This document shows, piece by piece, positions 48,794 to 63,000 of a DNA stretch of 64,000 nt (position 1 is the stretch's first letter; the number at the start of each line of letters is the position of its first letter). The stretch is from positions 3,341,049 through 3,405,048 of the forward strand of contig JAYKAV010002788.1 of NCBI GenBank assembly GCA_035582835.1. Direction: 5' to 3'. The notes beneath the pieces were generated by a model. It had not been told where the DNA came from. It made no database searches and was given only the letters and a program-made list of their open reading frames with translations. A program made the position numbers and the translations under genes. Source of the DNA: Phoebastria nigripes (Eukaryota > Chordata > Aves > Procellariiformes > Diomedeidae).

Positions 48794-51654
48794 TTTAACA
48801 CTTAGGGACTGATTATCCCAAAATTTACCCGTGAAAATTTGAACACAGTTTAAGAAATCTTTGCTAGCTATGTTTTTTTTTTTTTTCTTAACCTTTCTTT
48901 TCTTTATTCTTCCATGTTCAGTGTGAGACTCAATTCTTGCCACCAGAAGTGCATTCTTCTGTCCTCCAAGGATCTTCCTTGTGACAGTTTTATACAGAAG
49001 CTTTGCTGGTCTACGCACCATGTGATCCCATGTAACATGCACAAGGAAAAAAGTATTTTCTCCAAATGAAAATTGATTTCCCCCCCGGCCCCCATCTCTA
49101 CCCTCTCCCACCCTCCAAGCTTCAAAAACAACCTACTAGCTAGATTTCTTATGCTTGTTGGCTGTCCCTATCCATTATTCTAGAGTTTTTTTAGTACCAA
49201 AGACATTCTTGGTTTCTCTGTTTCAAGACAGGGCTGGACTGGCATCCTCTGCCATGAACACTGTGCTGCAGCTTGCTGCTGCTGGTAAGGAAGGTCCCTG
49301 CTCAGCTGCATCCCCTTGTGCTGAGTCCAGCACTTGCTGTGCTTCAGGGGCTCTGTCTGAAATGGGCAATTTCAGTACTATTTAACTTTTCATGTCCTGC
49401 TTCCTCTCTGTTCCCTGATGCTTTAGGATAGCTCTATGAAATTCTGGGTTGGTTTGTTGCTTGCTTTTTCCAGTCATTTTGATTGTGCAACTGCAGTTAG
49501 TTTTTCAGTTGTTGCTGTTCTGGAGATTAGGAACCCGAGGCCTTGTCATTTGTGCACATCAGTGATTTCAGTACACTGTGGTTAATTAATTTCATTTTTT
49601 CCTGTCAGTGGTATCAATGATTTTCTGACCGTGTTGCTGCTTTGATGTGCTATGCTGTCTCTCCTGCACAGAATGGGCTTGATTCAATACCGCCCAAAAA
49701 TCAAGCGGGATGCTTCTCATCATAGCTGTACAGCTTGAGAGGAAGAGCTGTCTTCCCTTGCCGGTGGCCTCTTGGACTCAAATTCCTTGGAAGTGATGTC
49801 CTGCCAAGTCATAGGACTGTCTGAACAGCAGTTCTCCTCAGATCTCTGCGTTAGTTGTATCGGTAACCTTGACTGGGTGTTTGAGAGATGTTTTCCCCTT
49901 TTTCTAGATGATGCTTAATTTCTGAAGAGGTTGCCAGCTATTTCCTGCAAATAAATTGGCAGCATATTATTCTCTTTCGTGATATTTACCTGCGTTCATG
50001 ATGTTTGTAATTCAGTTGTGGTGTTTAGACCGTCCTGGTTAGTATCTGACAGCTTTTGGCTTGAACAGGCTAGGTTGCTACTGGAATTTTGCAAAATGCT
50101 GTCTTTCTAGTTGCTACCACGTTGTCCTGTTCTGAGTGCTAGTGTGTATGTATGTACATAGTGTACTATGCATGTAACAGCTGCTTACACTTTAAGACTT
50201 TCTTGTTCTTTGGTATTTAACTTAAAACTCCTCGAGAGTATTTTTGTTAGCATACAATGTTATAAATAGNCATCGGGTAGAAATGTGCGTGCCTGCACGT
50301 CTATATGGATGTTGTGTGTGAAGGTAGGGCGGTTACGTATATGTTGTGTGCATAGTGCTCTAACGAAGCAATGAAGGCCATAACCTGTAGGGTAATTAAT
50401 GGGGCCTAACGGAAAAGATTGTTTTATACCCGAGGATTAACTTTACACATTAATTTAGGGTCAGACCAGCTCAGAGCACATAGTTTGACCATGAAGGCAT
50501 TCTGGACTGTACAAATGATGTACAGCTTTGAGGAGATGCTGCTACGTGCCCCCAGTGTGCTGCTGCAAGAGCAGAGCCTGAGACTGCCTTGCCTTGTTTC
50601 AGCAAAAACGAGCGTTATGTTGGAATGATACAAAGGTGAAGGCAGTGAGGGAGTTCAGGAAGCTGTTCTCCCTTTTGGTCTAACACAACCAAAGTGTTAG
50701 GTGGTGGAGGCATTGTTACATTGATTGTCAGATGACTGTTAAGAAGTTTTAAAATGCAGTAAACTGGCTGAAGACTTGAGGGGTTTGTATGTATTTGCTT
50801 GGTTTGGTTTTTGTTGGGNTTTTTTTTTGTATATGAAGATATTTTAAATCTGTTTACAGGAGGCACTTGTATTGTCAATTCACATCACTTTGTTCTGTTG
50901 ATAGCTTGAAATTCTTGGTGAAGTGGCAGAGGCTGTAGGTTTCTCTGCTGGGCCTACGCTTGCTGTGGCTTGCTGACCTTCTGGTGTGCCAGGGTCTGTT
51001 ATCTTCCTGCTTGCGTAGTTCGGAAGGCTGCAGCTATATAGTTAGAACAGTCCTGAAGTTACCAGTCAAATTAAACCAAAAAGTTACAATAATAGACTAA
51101 CCTGACTGTTGTGATAATGTGGAATTTAAATTGCTGTAGATCAAAAACTTGGTCCATGCTAATTTTGGGGTGGAAATCCTCATACGTTTAAGTTCTCTGC
51201 ACTGAGAGAAAGTCCAGGGATGCAACATGTGAAAGGTTTCCAAAGCAGTTTATAGTTGGTTAATAACATATCTTTCTTGTTGCTGCTCTCTGTCCTGTTC
51301 AAGCATCTGTTGAAGCAGCTAACCCTCCCTGCGGACGCCAGGCTCTCTCAACAGCTTCTGCTGTGTGCGAACAGCGTGTGGTCTGTGCTTGGCTGAAGGC
51401 ATCGGGCCCTTCCAGTTCCAGCGGTTGCTGCATTGTTGTTCAGGCAGCTGGCATGCAGCCTTGCTGCTGTGAGAAAGGAAACTGTGGCCAGTTGATAAAG
51501 GCATCTTAAACTGACTCAGTTTCAGCTGGCATATTATATGATGACCAGTGAAATAGATGTTGGCTAATCGTACCTCTGTCTGGCTTAACCTTTTTTGTGT
51601 CTCCTTTAGCCCTTATATGACAGAGCATCAGCCAGTCAGTAGTGTTCTTCATAA

Positions 51655-52056
51655 TAGTGGATTTGCTTTTTCAGGTCATACGGGGAGAGGCTGAGAGAGC
51701 TGGGGCTGTTTATGCTGGAGAGAAGGCNCAGGGGGACCATACCAGTGTGTACAGATATCTGATGGGGGAGTGAAGAAGAGGGAGCCAGGCTCTTCTCAGC
51801 AGTGCCTAGGGACAAGGCAGCGGGCACACTGAAATGCAAGAAACTCCATTTAAATGTAAGAAACGCTTTTTCCACTGTGAGGGTGATCAAATGGAGAAGC
51901 AGGTTGCCAGAGAGGTTGTGGAGTCTTCATCCTTGGAGATATTCGAAACCTGACTCCTGGTCACCCAGCCTGCCATGGGTGACCCAACTCTGGGCAGGGG
52001 GCTGGACCAGATGGTCTCCAGAGGTGCCTGCAAACCTCAGCCCTCCTGTGGAAAAA
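51655..52056 (+). mobile_element. CR1 LINE 3' fragment (ORF2 end and 3' UTR)
   Basis: Runs along the CR1 consensus: 'gaggctgagagagctggggctgtt', 'ctggagagaaggcncaggggga', 'ttttccactgtgagggtgatca', 'gcaggttgccagagaggttgtggag', 'catccttggagatattcgaaacc', 'ggctggaccagatggtctcca'. The end is diverged ('gcaaacctcagccctcctgtgg' followed by 12 A), so the usual octamer tail is missing. Sense to EGLN1. It is an older copy than that at 1-118. One ambiguous base is at 51728. Confidence 0.9.
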
Positions 52057-53774
52057 AAAAAAATACTGCAGTTTGGAGTGGAGGAGATACCAAACAAGCC
52101 AATTTTTGCAGTCTGGTAAATAATTTTTTTCCAGCAGTGGCACAGTCAGTAGTAAGTCCTGCTTATTGCATCTTTGAGTGAAGTGACCAGAAGCCTGTCT
52201 TCCTACTAGTGGTCATTTGCTTCTTAAAGAAACATTGTGGTCAGATATGTAAGTAATGTAACAGTTTGAAATATTCCTGGCTTGAATCCCTTTTGGTCAT
52301 CCAGGTGGTCACTTGTACTACAGTCTGTGCTGCTGCCTCTTCACTGTTTTCTCTCATGTTGCCTGTTTTGCAGTTCATACATATGCCCATTACGCAGTCC
52401 TGTCCTAGGATAGCTTGCTGATTTAAAGCATGTGTACACTTCACAAGACTGATTTAAGCAAAAGTTTAAGAAATCTAAAATCAATTACTTATCTATAGGG
52501 GGGCTCATACTTTGTCTCCAAAATTATTTTAAAGTTATATATGATTTTGGGACCTCTTCTACAGTAAGGGGGCATAGTGCACCAGGGATAGCTATCCTTT
52601 CTTTGCTAGACAGACAGAAAAGTGAAATACGCTCTTTCAAAGCCACAAACTACCAAAATTGCTTTACTTTAATATTTCCCATATTTTTACTTTATTTTAT
52701 GTAGCAAATTTGTAACAAACATCTGGACAAAATTATTTTCAGCATGTTCTAGTTTTATTTTACTTAAGAAAAATGCCACCCACTTAACATTAAAAATAGT
52801 ATCAGAGAAGTGTGAGGAGGGAACCTTTGAACGGGTGAGTGTCAGGCTCATGTATTTTGTCAGGCTGTTGTAGAAATCAAAAACCTGCAGCTCTCAAGTT
52901 ATAATCCTCGCCCCCTGTTTTAACTTCTAGCCGTTCTTCCATCTGTATTCCCCACACGTACTTGCTGCTCCTGCCTGTGCTCCCCTGGAGACCTCGGTCT
53001 GCAGAGATGGGTTCCTTTGCTGTTGAGGGAGAGGAGAAGGCAGAAGGAGCAGGTGCTGAGAGAGGTGGGCTGCCCCTGGCAGGGGTGCGGAGGACTGGGC
53101 TTGCCTCAGTTGCTGCTGTCTGCCAGGTATTCAGCAGTTGCAGGCACCCTGTCGATGGGCTATCCTCTGCAAGGACTGCGTTTGAAAGATAAGAGCTGCA
53201 TGCCTCTCGGGAGATGCCAGTTTGACCATCCGTGCCCTATATCTAGTCGCAAATTGAAGCCAGATGGAGTTGTGCTCATCTGAATTGACCTTCTGTATGA
53301 GCTAGATGCTAGACCATCCCTGAATTGTAGGTTAAAGCTATGTGGTTTTGAAGAGTATCCAGTCTTACTGTAAAAAAAAAAATGCGGTGAAACAAAGTAT
53401 AAACCAGCCGTTGTTACTGTTCAGATGCTGATGACCCACTCTGCTCAAAACTTACACCGGTTTTGCACTCTGGCTAATTAACTCCAGATTCTAGCAAGTT
53501 GCCTTCTCACGTTTGCTAGATGGGAGTTCTTCTTTATCGGATGTCTCCGTTTTACATAAATATTTGTCATCTGTGTTCATACCATTATATATTTGTTGTA
53601 AATCATCAATAATTTGTGTGTATATGAAGCTTCAAAATGTATATAAACTGATGCTTTTATATACCATCCACCTTCTGGCAATTCAGGAACTCTCTGAGCC
53701 AGAGGTTGCATCTGGACCACTGCTCATAATACACACAGATGGATGGTCATATATGCCACTAATTTATGTAATCT

Positions 53775-54615
53775 TGTTTTAAAAGCCATTTGTACTTTTG
53801 GCCTCTGCAACATCCTGTAACAATGAGTCCCGCAGTTTGATTAGATGGAAAAGGAACTTCCTTTTGTTTAAAACCTACTGCCTGGTGATTTCAATGTCTC
53901 CTGGACTCTGTATTGTGAAAACTCATTTCCCAGTAGTTTTACTTTTTATGGTTTTAGAAGTCTGGCATTTTCTTCCATACATTTTTCAGCTGACACTCTT
54001 TCCCTCCTAAACTGAAGAATTGTAGTCTTTTTAGTATTTCTTCAGATGCGTGCTGTTCCATGTTTCTGGTCATTCCTGCTGCCCTTCTGTGCAGCTTTTG
54101 CTTTTTTGCTTCTCTAATCCCTCTTTAAGGCAACCAGAATTACAGTATTAATGTACATCAGGAATTTGTATGCTGGCATAGTGATGTATTCTGTGTTGCC
54201 TTTCCCTGTCTAGTGATTTATGACACTTTAGTTGCCTCCGCTGCTGTGCTGAGATGATGTTCTTAGGAGAACTGCCTGTATTTACTACAGTTTTTTCTAA
54301 AGTGATGCTATCCAGTTTAGAAGACCTCACTGTGTATGAGGAGGCTTCCCCCCACACACTCCCCGAGAGTATTCCTTTGCACTTACTCTTTACTGAATTT
54401 CACCTGCCATTTTGTTGTCCAGGCACTTGGTATCATTTTACCCTTCTGTGCATCTTTCTGCAGTCAGGGCTAGGATGGATTACGCGACATACATCCATAT
54501 TGCATGTAAACATTGCCACTCTGCTGCTCACCCCCTTTTCCCAGGTCACGTATGAAAAGTACAGGTCCTGTGGGGATCCCGCTGGTAACTCTCATTTTTC
54601 GCTGAAAGGAGGTTA
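53775..54615 (-). mobile_element. Ancient CR1/L3-like LINE pol fragment, antisense
   Basis: The plus strand reads like the reverse complement of an old amniote CR1/L3-type element: 'tttaaaacctactgcctggtgatt', 'ctgttccatgtttctggtcattcctgctgcccttctgtgcagc', 'tgaatttcacctgccattttgttgtccaggcac', 'cacccccttttcccaggtcacgtatgaa'. On the minus strand, conceptual translation near 54545-54600 gives a degenerate G-I-P-x-G-P-V-L-F...D-L-x-K-G-V, matching the GVPQG...DL.KGV region of the reverse transcriptase. No intact frame remains. Confidence 0.75.
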
Positions 54616-55734
54616 CTTTGCTGTAGTGAAATTCCTATTGCAATTTACTATTTTATTGCTGTTTGCTTTGTCTGTTCCAGTACTTTGGAATGCCTCAGGA
54701 GCAAGATCCACGCTTAAAATGCTTTATACTTAAAAATGTTTAACTTTTGCATTGAAATTAATGCCTCAAGTAAATTTTTATTAAATCTCCGTTATAGCTT
54801 GGAGAAAATGGCATGTAGTGACTCCCAAAGGCCTCCTAACACTTGGCACAGACTCAAGAACAACACAGGAGTTCCTAGACTGGAGTCCTGACTTTGTCAT
54901 TTTCCTCAGCGAAAATAGAAAATGGGAGTGGTCTCTCTCATGAGCCAAAGGCTACACTAAAATTACATTGTAGGCTATATAGGTATTAATAAGATAAACA
55001 TACATTATTTTTTGCTATTTAGTCCTATAACTTTATAAAGAGCCTTGCAAACACAGAAAATAATACTCCTCTACAGGACGAGAAATGTAGATGAAGATAA
55101 TAACAACTACCTTTTATTTTCAGTTTGTTTTCTCATATAGCAACATGGATGTTGCAGAGGTGTTGCTTCTGATTTTTACTTTTTACTGTGCCTTTTAGTC
55201 TTTCTAAACACACATCCTGCTACTTCGAAGGTACGTCCATTGAAAGACAAAGCTAGGAAGAAATGACCCTTCCTCACCCTTGAGGCTTCAGCTTCTATAG
55301 TTCAACTGGTAACAGCTCCATAGTAAAACCCAGAGAAAATTTGCCTTGGAATGAGGGAAAATTCCAAAACACCTTTTTTTTTCTCCTTTTTTTCCACACA
55401 CCCACCGCATTTGGGTACAGCTTTCCAGATGGAGTGAAGGAATTCTTCACGGGCTCGGTGGACAACAGAATTTGCTGGTGATAGAAAGATGGAGTCCCTT
55501 TGAGGTTTCTCCCTTTGAAAAACCCCTTACACTTTTTTTTCGTCAGCTGTCCTTCATTTGCAAGAGAGAGTTATCTTGGCTTTGGAACCCTTAATTGAGG
55601 TTGCCTTTACAGAGGAAGAAAATACCTGTTTTCTGGAGTAACTTTGAGTAGTCTTGCTGATAGCTGCACAGCATTGCTTGTATTGATCCTGGGAATAAAA
55701 TACATTATAGTCTTTTTACTGGCACTCGAGGGTT

Positions 55735-55940
55735 TGCGTGTGTGCCAAGCTGGGGGACCAGTCGATGCGCTTGCCGGCAGAGCTGCCATTCAGAGAGATG
55801 CAAACAGGCTGGAGGCATGGGCCAACAGCAGCCTAATGAAGATCAGCGAGGGCAAATGCAAAGCCCTGCACCTGGAAGAGCCCTGTGCAGTGGTACGGGC
55901 TGGGGACCAACAAGTGCTGGGTGAGGGGGATCGTCGCCTC
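55735..55940 (+). mobile_element. CR1 LINE ORF2 fragment
   Basis: Matches the CR1 reverse-transcriptase C-terminal region: 'gctgccattcagagagatgcaaacaggctgga', 'gggcaaatgcaaagccctgcacctgg' and 'cagtggtacgggctggggacc'. It is truncated at both ends with no 3' UTR attached, and stands in the same orientation as the fragment at 51655. Confidence 0.85.
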
Positions 55941-58900
55941 CCTCAATCTACAGGCTCTGCTCCTGGTAGTGCAGCCCGGGGTGCTGTTGTCCTTCCCAGC
56001 TGGCATGGTACACTGCTGGCTCCTCTTGAACATCCTGGGCTGTGTTGTTTTCAGATTGCATCCTAAGCTCTGTTGTTTTCCTATTTGTGAATTTAGTTTT
56101 AAATGGTTTTTAACTAACCAGATAATATTGTTACGTGTTACTGCCTATAGACTTGAAACCCATTTTGCTCATGTGAATAAGCAATAGAAAAACAGTGCTT
56201 TCCCTGAAGAATTTGTGATTAAATATAAGCTAAATCTTCATACAATAATCTTCATATAATAATAATTCTGTGTGTACCCACCCCCCAGCAAAAACTAGGT
56301 AATTATTTAAAACATGATGGAACTAATGGAAGAATTTTGTTAGGAACACTGCAGTTATCTGTTGTTACAGCACCTGCAATTTGAATTGACTTTTTTTTGT
56401 TTCTAGTTAGCTTTTTGCAAGGCCACTCTGTGTGAACATTTTATCTGGGAGACAGATTATGTGAGCAGCCATCTGCATACAGTGGGTGGATGTGAGCACA
56501 GTAGTACTGTGCTATGCATGGAGCGGTGGCTTTTTTCTTATTTTCAGTTGCAATTCTGTGTGCTGAGAGTAACCTCTGATGTCCAAGATGTTTTGTAGTG
56601 TGGTTGATTAAGGGACCGGAGGACACAGAAAAGCAATTATAGCTGAGGCCTGATGGGNTATCTCGGTCGTTAGTGCTTGCAGCTTGATTTCATGGGGTTA
56701 GTAGCAGGGCAATAGCAATTAAAACCTGTGCTGTGGAACTTGCTCCCTTCGTTATTGCAGCACATGTTTGGCAAGTGCCTCTGCTGTCCATGGGTTCCTA
56801 CCCGCTCCTCCTCTTCCTCCCTCTTCTTCCCTTCAGCCTTTCTCTGGCTTCAGAATTGGTTTTCCTCTTCTTTGGTTGCACATCTCAGATCAGATGAAGA
56901 CTTAGAGAGGATACAAAGTGAGTTCTGGGATCTGTGGTATCTTTAGTGTAAAGATACAGGGCTGTCAACTACACGTAATAGAAGTTAGTAAATCAGTTGG
57001 CTGCCCATGGGTAATTTCCTGAAATGTCTCCTATTCAGAAACTACTATCTGCTGTTAGTGTACAATAATAGATACATGTTTTAGAAGATCTGTTGTTTAT
57101 TTTCAGTAATGGTGTAGAAATTTCATTTTAAAATACGGTCTATGGCTGAAAAATATACTTCTGCCAACCCTGAAATCTGAAGTGATTGCCTGCTGACTTG
57201 AAGGGGAAGTTGATTCCTTGTATAGAAATCTGGAATCTAGTATTTTGCAGAATTGATTGTTATTCCACTTGTTCCTTAGTTCTCATGGTACTCAGCATTA
57301 TTTTCCCTCTTCCGGTAATGCTTTTGTCAGTGCTGCTATTCGTTCTGGTGTCTGCTTCTCTTTCTTCATCTTCCTTTCATTTCACTGTACATCATCTGTC
57401 CATCAGTAATTTCCACTGCTGTTGCTTAAGATGATGAGGAGTTCATATCCTTGAGTTGTTTCAGGGTGTTTGCAGACTGAGGCAAACAGTTTTTCATTAA
57501 TTATGTTCTCCNATATATTTTTTTTATTTATCTTCTTTTTTTTTGGTCACAAGTTAAAGCTGGGAACAGGCTTTGAAAAATAAAACTTAAACTCTTTAGA
57601 TCTTGCGTGTAGGTTGCATAAATACATCCTATGGAACAGTCCTCATGGTCTGACGTGACACCTCTGGTCTAGGCTACTATTGCTAATCCCTGCAGTCTCT
57701 CCCCAGTGAGTATGGTAGATTGTAAAGCCCTAACTGTCCTTTGGTTTACCAGAAAAGTTCCTGCAGATTGTATTTTTAGGGAGAGACAGAAAAACCTTTC
57801 TGCAGAAACATGAGAGGATGAGGTATGCATGTCCTGTCTTGAAATCCATCATTTCTGGGTGGGATGTGGAACGGCGTGCTTCCCTTTTTTACTAAATGGC
57901 GTGCTTTTAAGAAGGTTTAAAGAATATGTAAGTACTGGCTGCATGCTAACTCAGCCGGTGTTAGGATTTCCAGCTTTCAGTGTGAGCATTTGGGGAGAGG
58001 TCCTGGTTCTGTGCTCTTCTGAATGCCTTGAAAGAGGAAAAAGACCTGTGACAAGTTGTTTCAGAGAGGCTTTCTTCTTGTTCCCCTCAACATCAGGTTT
58101 CACACACTTAGAGCGTTTCTTCTTACGTCATCATTTTCTGTGGAGTTTGGGTTCCGCCACCTTCTGATTTTTAGAGTGGAGTTTGAGGTTAGCATCCTAC
58201 TTCTAACCACGATACTTGTCGAGTTACAGACCGTCATAGCAATGGTGATTGGCAGGAGCCTTGACAGATGGCATCAACAGGTATTTTAGTTGTTCACAGA
58301 AAAGGGATGNTCTGTGGAGAAGCCTACTTGCCTTTTAGGAAGGGTGAATAATTTGATGAATATATAAAATACTATTTTTGTTATTGAAATAGTGGCAAGG
58401 AGGAAAGCAGGTAACTTTTTTGCCTGGATTGGTTGTTTTCATAGCAGTTTCCTAATGCCAAGTATAAATGGACTTGGAACAAACCAGATGGGTTCCTTTT
58501 AATCAATTGATAGTTGGTAATGCAGCACGTTTTATTTTTCCCAAGGCATGAGGGTGATGTGTTTTTCCATCACGCTGGTCTCTTGGGGCATAAGTGGTTG
58601 TGACCGATGGGGAGACTGGGGAAAAGCCTGTTGGAGCCGCACCAGGGGACTCTGCTCTCTGCAGGAGGTCCTAACCTGAAGATGATCTTGTTGCTGCCAT
58701 GAGTGTAACTTTGCTGTAGAGTCAGCTGAACTGGCGTTTAAGAAGACGATCGGACTTTTGTATCAGCTAGGCGAGGATGGGCAGTTTCCTCAGGTGTGTC
58801 TTACTGCCTGGAGTCAGCGTTGGGTACATTCAGATCTTTCTCGTGCTCACGTGGCCACGTGCTCCTAGAGCAAACACATCGCATTCCTGAGCCACCGTCC

Positions 58901-59978
58901 TCCAGCAGTTGCACCCAGCTGGCACAGTCTACCCGTCGCGGCAAAACGCCTCCTTAACCTGAAATAACGTGGCTGGCTCTGCTGGGACATACGTGGAAGG
59001 GGTGGGTTTTGGAGTCATTTTTCTGGCTCGCATGCCAACGTCAGCAGTCCTGCTCCTGGTGTTTATGGTCAGCCCTTAACTCTGTGTGGCCACAGCTATT
59101 CCTCAAGGCATTCCCCAAGCACTGATGGGAGCCTGACACAGCTGGAACACCAGTAGATTTGTATAATGCCTGCTTACGTTTGAACTGGATACACTGGGTG
59201 ATCTGGTTAAAACCAAAAAAACCACAAGTGTTGTTTATACCAGCTGGGAGAGAGGCCCTATTACAGTGTGATGGTGGGATTGTAAAGAAGGGCTTGGATG
59301 GAGACAGTTCATGTGTGAAAGCCCATAAAAAGCAGTATGGGCAGAGTCAGCATTTCTTGGATTTAAATTGTAGGTGACTCAAGCCTATTACAGGCTGTTN
59401 GTTGCTATTTGGCATTAAACCTTAGTCAGACTTTTGTGCAGTGTTAATATAAATTAAAGTAGCACTTTGTCTATTAGCATTTCAGTGCATAGTTATTTGG
59501 TTTTTTTATTTATAAATAATTTCAAAGAATTGTCTGGACTCTAATAGTAGGAGTGAATGCTATAGTGTATGGTGTCAAGTTTGGAATGCTGTGGGCATGC
59601 TGAATCATGTATGTCCCCTTGCAAATATCATTAAAGACTATTTTAAAAATCATTTTCCTCAACATACTGTTTATGGCAGTAAATCCTGCTGTGGTTAAAA
59701 TCTAGAGGTGGTAGCTGAGACCTTGACTTGGACACCAGTAAATGTTCATGTAGATGCAGTAAACTTAAGATACAGTACACAAGTATCTTCAAGTGTCTGG
59801 CTAACCATAGTACTAAACGTGCAATCCTATTACCATGCAGTTGCACAACATTCAAATTTATATATAGATACCTTTCCTGCAAGCTAAATTTCGGTTAGAT
59901 CGTTATTTTGCTCCTTAAAGCAGAAACAAAATTACAGTTTTAAGAAATGTAATAACTAAAATCAGTCCTTTTTTTATA

Positions 59979-60012
59979 TCTCTCTCTCTAGATCTATCTA
60001 TCTATCTATCTC
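59979..60012 (+). repeat. (TC)n-(ATCT)n microsatellite
   Basis: A run of TC dinucleotides followed by 'gatctatctatctatctatctcc', about five ATCT units. Likely length-polymorphic. Confidence 0.85.
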
Positions 60013-63000
60013 CTAGTATTTAGCATAACTATCATGTACAGTTTTTTATCTTCTATAGGGAAGAAGTTCCAGGCTTCTCAGCATGTATAATTTTGGAGGG
60101 AGAATGGTAGTGATGATGAGTGATATTCTTTAAATGGCAAATCTCTCAGCCATTCACTTTCACAGATATTACAGTGAGGTTTTGTTTAAAAATAAAAACA
60201 AAAAACAACCACCCCTTGCCCACCCTTAATCCTTAGGGTTTCTTCCTCCCCAGCCTCTCCTGGTATTAAGAAGTATAAAAAGTCTACAGCTTTGAAGTTA
60301 GTGTGTATACTTTATTTTTAAGGTAATGTAAGTTCAGTTTATCCAGTAGATCTTACACAACTAAACAAATTCACTGATCATATGTAATAATCTTAAAATA
60401 GGTAACCACGCTTTTTCACGTGTCATCCATCAGTGTGCCTGCTGATGTCACGCGGTTGGCTCTGGAAGTCTGGTGTGCACAAACTGTGTGTCAGAATATA
60501 TTTTAAGTGATGTAGCTGAATGAGACTTAACTTCTTACTACTTTAGTGCACTGTTGTAATTTGTTTTAGTGTTGTGTTATTTTTAGTTCTTAAAGATGTT
60601 GTGTCTCTGCGTTCTTTCTGAATGGTTAGTGATGAAACTAGTAAGTTGACTAGTCTCATGCGAGAGCAGAACGTTCTGCCCCATCTTGGGGGAGGAAAAA
60701 AGTTTCGAAGTACTTACTTTCTAAATGGTATTATTCATTTCAAAGCATTTATGACATTAAATTAAAAACATACTCTTAAAATTTGTGTTGATTGACTTAC
60801 TTCTCTGTCAGATTTTTGTACAGCGCCAAAAAACTGAGTCACCAGTCTGCTTCTCTTGGAGGGAATGGGGAGTTATGCATGGAGGCCAGCCAATTCTACA
60901 AGCACATTTTACATTATTCAACAGTTGTTTGAATCTGACGTGTATTGGTCAACTTATTTAATCACAATGCAGACGGATTTAGGCTGACACAAATCAAAGT
61001 ATGCTTTAAACCCTTCTCAGCTGCAAAGTCAAGTGTTGTGTTTGCTCCTAGGCTTTTAAGAGAGAACTTTCTGCCCCTGGTGACAGTGCTTTTCATCTAC
61101 CTTCTTTGGGAAGCCTCGATTAGGTGTATCTGGGGGATTGTTTTGTTTGTTTGTTCTAGGTTGTTGACTTTTTTAAAGTGTGTACTAGACTTCGATATCA
61201 AAGTCTATCAGAATGTGTCATGTTGAACCTTAGGGGGAGCTATTAGTGCTTTGAGGCACTAACACAGCTTGGATGTGCTCATATTAAATCTTTTTTCTTT
61301 CCCTTTTTTTTTTTTGGCGGGGGGGGGGATGCTGGTGGTTTAGGCTTGAAGACATTGTTTATATTCAGAGATGCATTAGATGAACTTTACTTTTTTTTTT
61401 TCAATATCGTCTTTAAGCCAGTGCACAACTCTCTGTATACTTTTTTAGATTTGAACCCAGTTTTATTTTCCTAATTTATTTTCCTAATCAGCAGTTAGAT
61501 TAAGTTAATGGAAGCTAGGCCTTCATAAGATTGAAGGACTGCAAGGGTATTTGCACCGGTTTCACTGATTCAGTTTTAAAACAGCACCTTTTGGTTAAAC
61601 TGGCACAATTTTGAGAATAGGCATGTCCTACCTAACTTGGCTAGCAGCCTGGAAAATGCCAGTGTGTTAACTATTAAGGAAGATAGAATCTTTTTTTTTT
61701 TCCCCTGAAGCTTGTAAGCTGANTTGGCAATCTCTTCTCTTTGCCTTTGGAGATTTGAGACTTGCAACTTTACAAGCTCAGGTACAGGAGAGCAGAAAGA
61801 ATCTTGTTAATGTTTAAATGTTGTTATCTCGGTTTAGTAGCGGTGGGGGCTGCAGGACTTCAGCTGGGAGTTAGGAAGTGTATTTTAGGTCTTCCTGTTA
61901 TGTCTGTCTTTCAGTCGCTCATCGGTTCACCTTTTGAGATGCATTTCTCCGATTGCCCTGCTTTCCTCGGGCTCAGTCAAAGCCTCCGTGCAGGGGATGT
62001 GCCTTCTGTCCCTGTGGCGAGAATCTCCACCATCTCCCCCAGGTTAATGGCTCTTGCTTGATAGTTTCATGGGAGCTTCTCTATCCTATATAAGTTTTTT
62101 GTTTATTAGATGTATTCATCAAAGTGTGAGCACATCCCTCATTCACAGTCATTCCCTGAGTATCAGACGTAAGCAACTGCAGTTCTGTTTTTTTTCCTGT
62201 GCTATGTGGAAGAACTGATGAATTATCTAAACTTGTATGCGCATTTCTTCAGCGATTCAAGAGCTCATGAACATTTCTTAGAGCCTACGCGCATGCATGA
62301 ATGAAAGGAACGATATTTGGAAATCAACTTTGTGTGATCTTGCTGTTCAGCGCAACTAGAATTGAACGGTAAAGGGGGAGTATGAAACTTTATGTAGCTA
62401 CAGCGAAAAACACCTGAGCTTGTTTGCTGAGTGGCACCCTGGTTACATTCAAGGTGTCTGGATCCAAACTCCATGTGGATCTTCTGGCCCTAGAGTGCTG
62501 GGCTGAACGCGGCCACTGAACCAGCATGAAAGTTTCTGCCTTCTGATTTGTGTCAGTTTATTAGGATATGTGAAGTGAATGTTGTACACAGGTAAACATC
62601 ATGTAAAACTGTAGACGAGTAAAGCAGTGACTTAATTTGAAGAGAAGTTGAAGAGCCTGCCGCTGAACTGCTAGGTTGGNAAAGCTTTCTCTGAACTTCA
62701 GTCTGAGAAATCAACATCTGATTGGCAAGTTAGAAATAAGCAACATAGTAAAAGTATTAAACTGTTGTGCCAAACTTTTGATGGTATGTTATGTTGCTTG
62801 ATTTTGTATGCTTATGACATGCGGTTCAATCAAAGCAAGTAGAAATCTTGTATTGGCCATTGCATTGAAAGGCCTGGGAAGGAGTGAGGTAGGTCAGGTT
62901 ACCACTAGTTTCTGAACTCCCTAGAAGCTCATGGAAGATATAATCCATGTACATAGCCGTATGCTGATTCTATTTAAAGTGTAAGCAGCTATATCAACTC

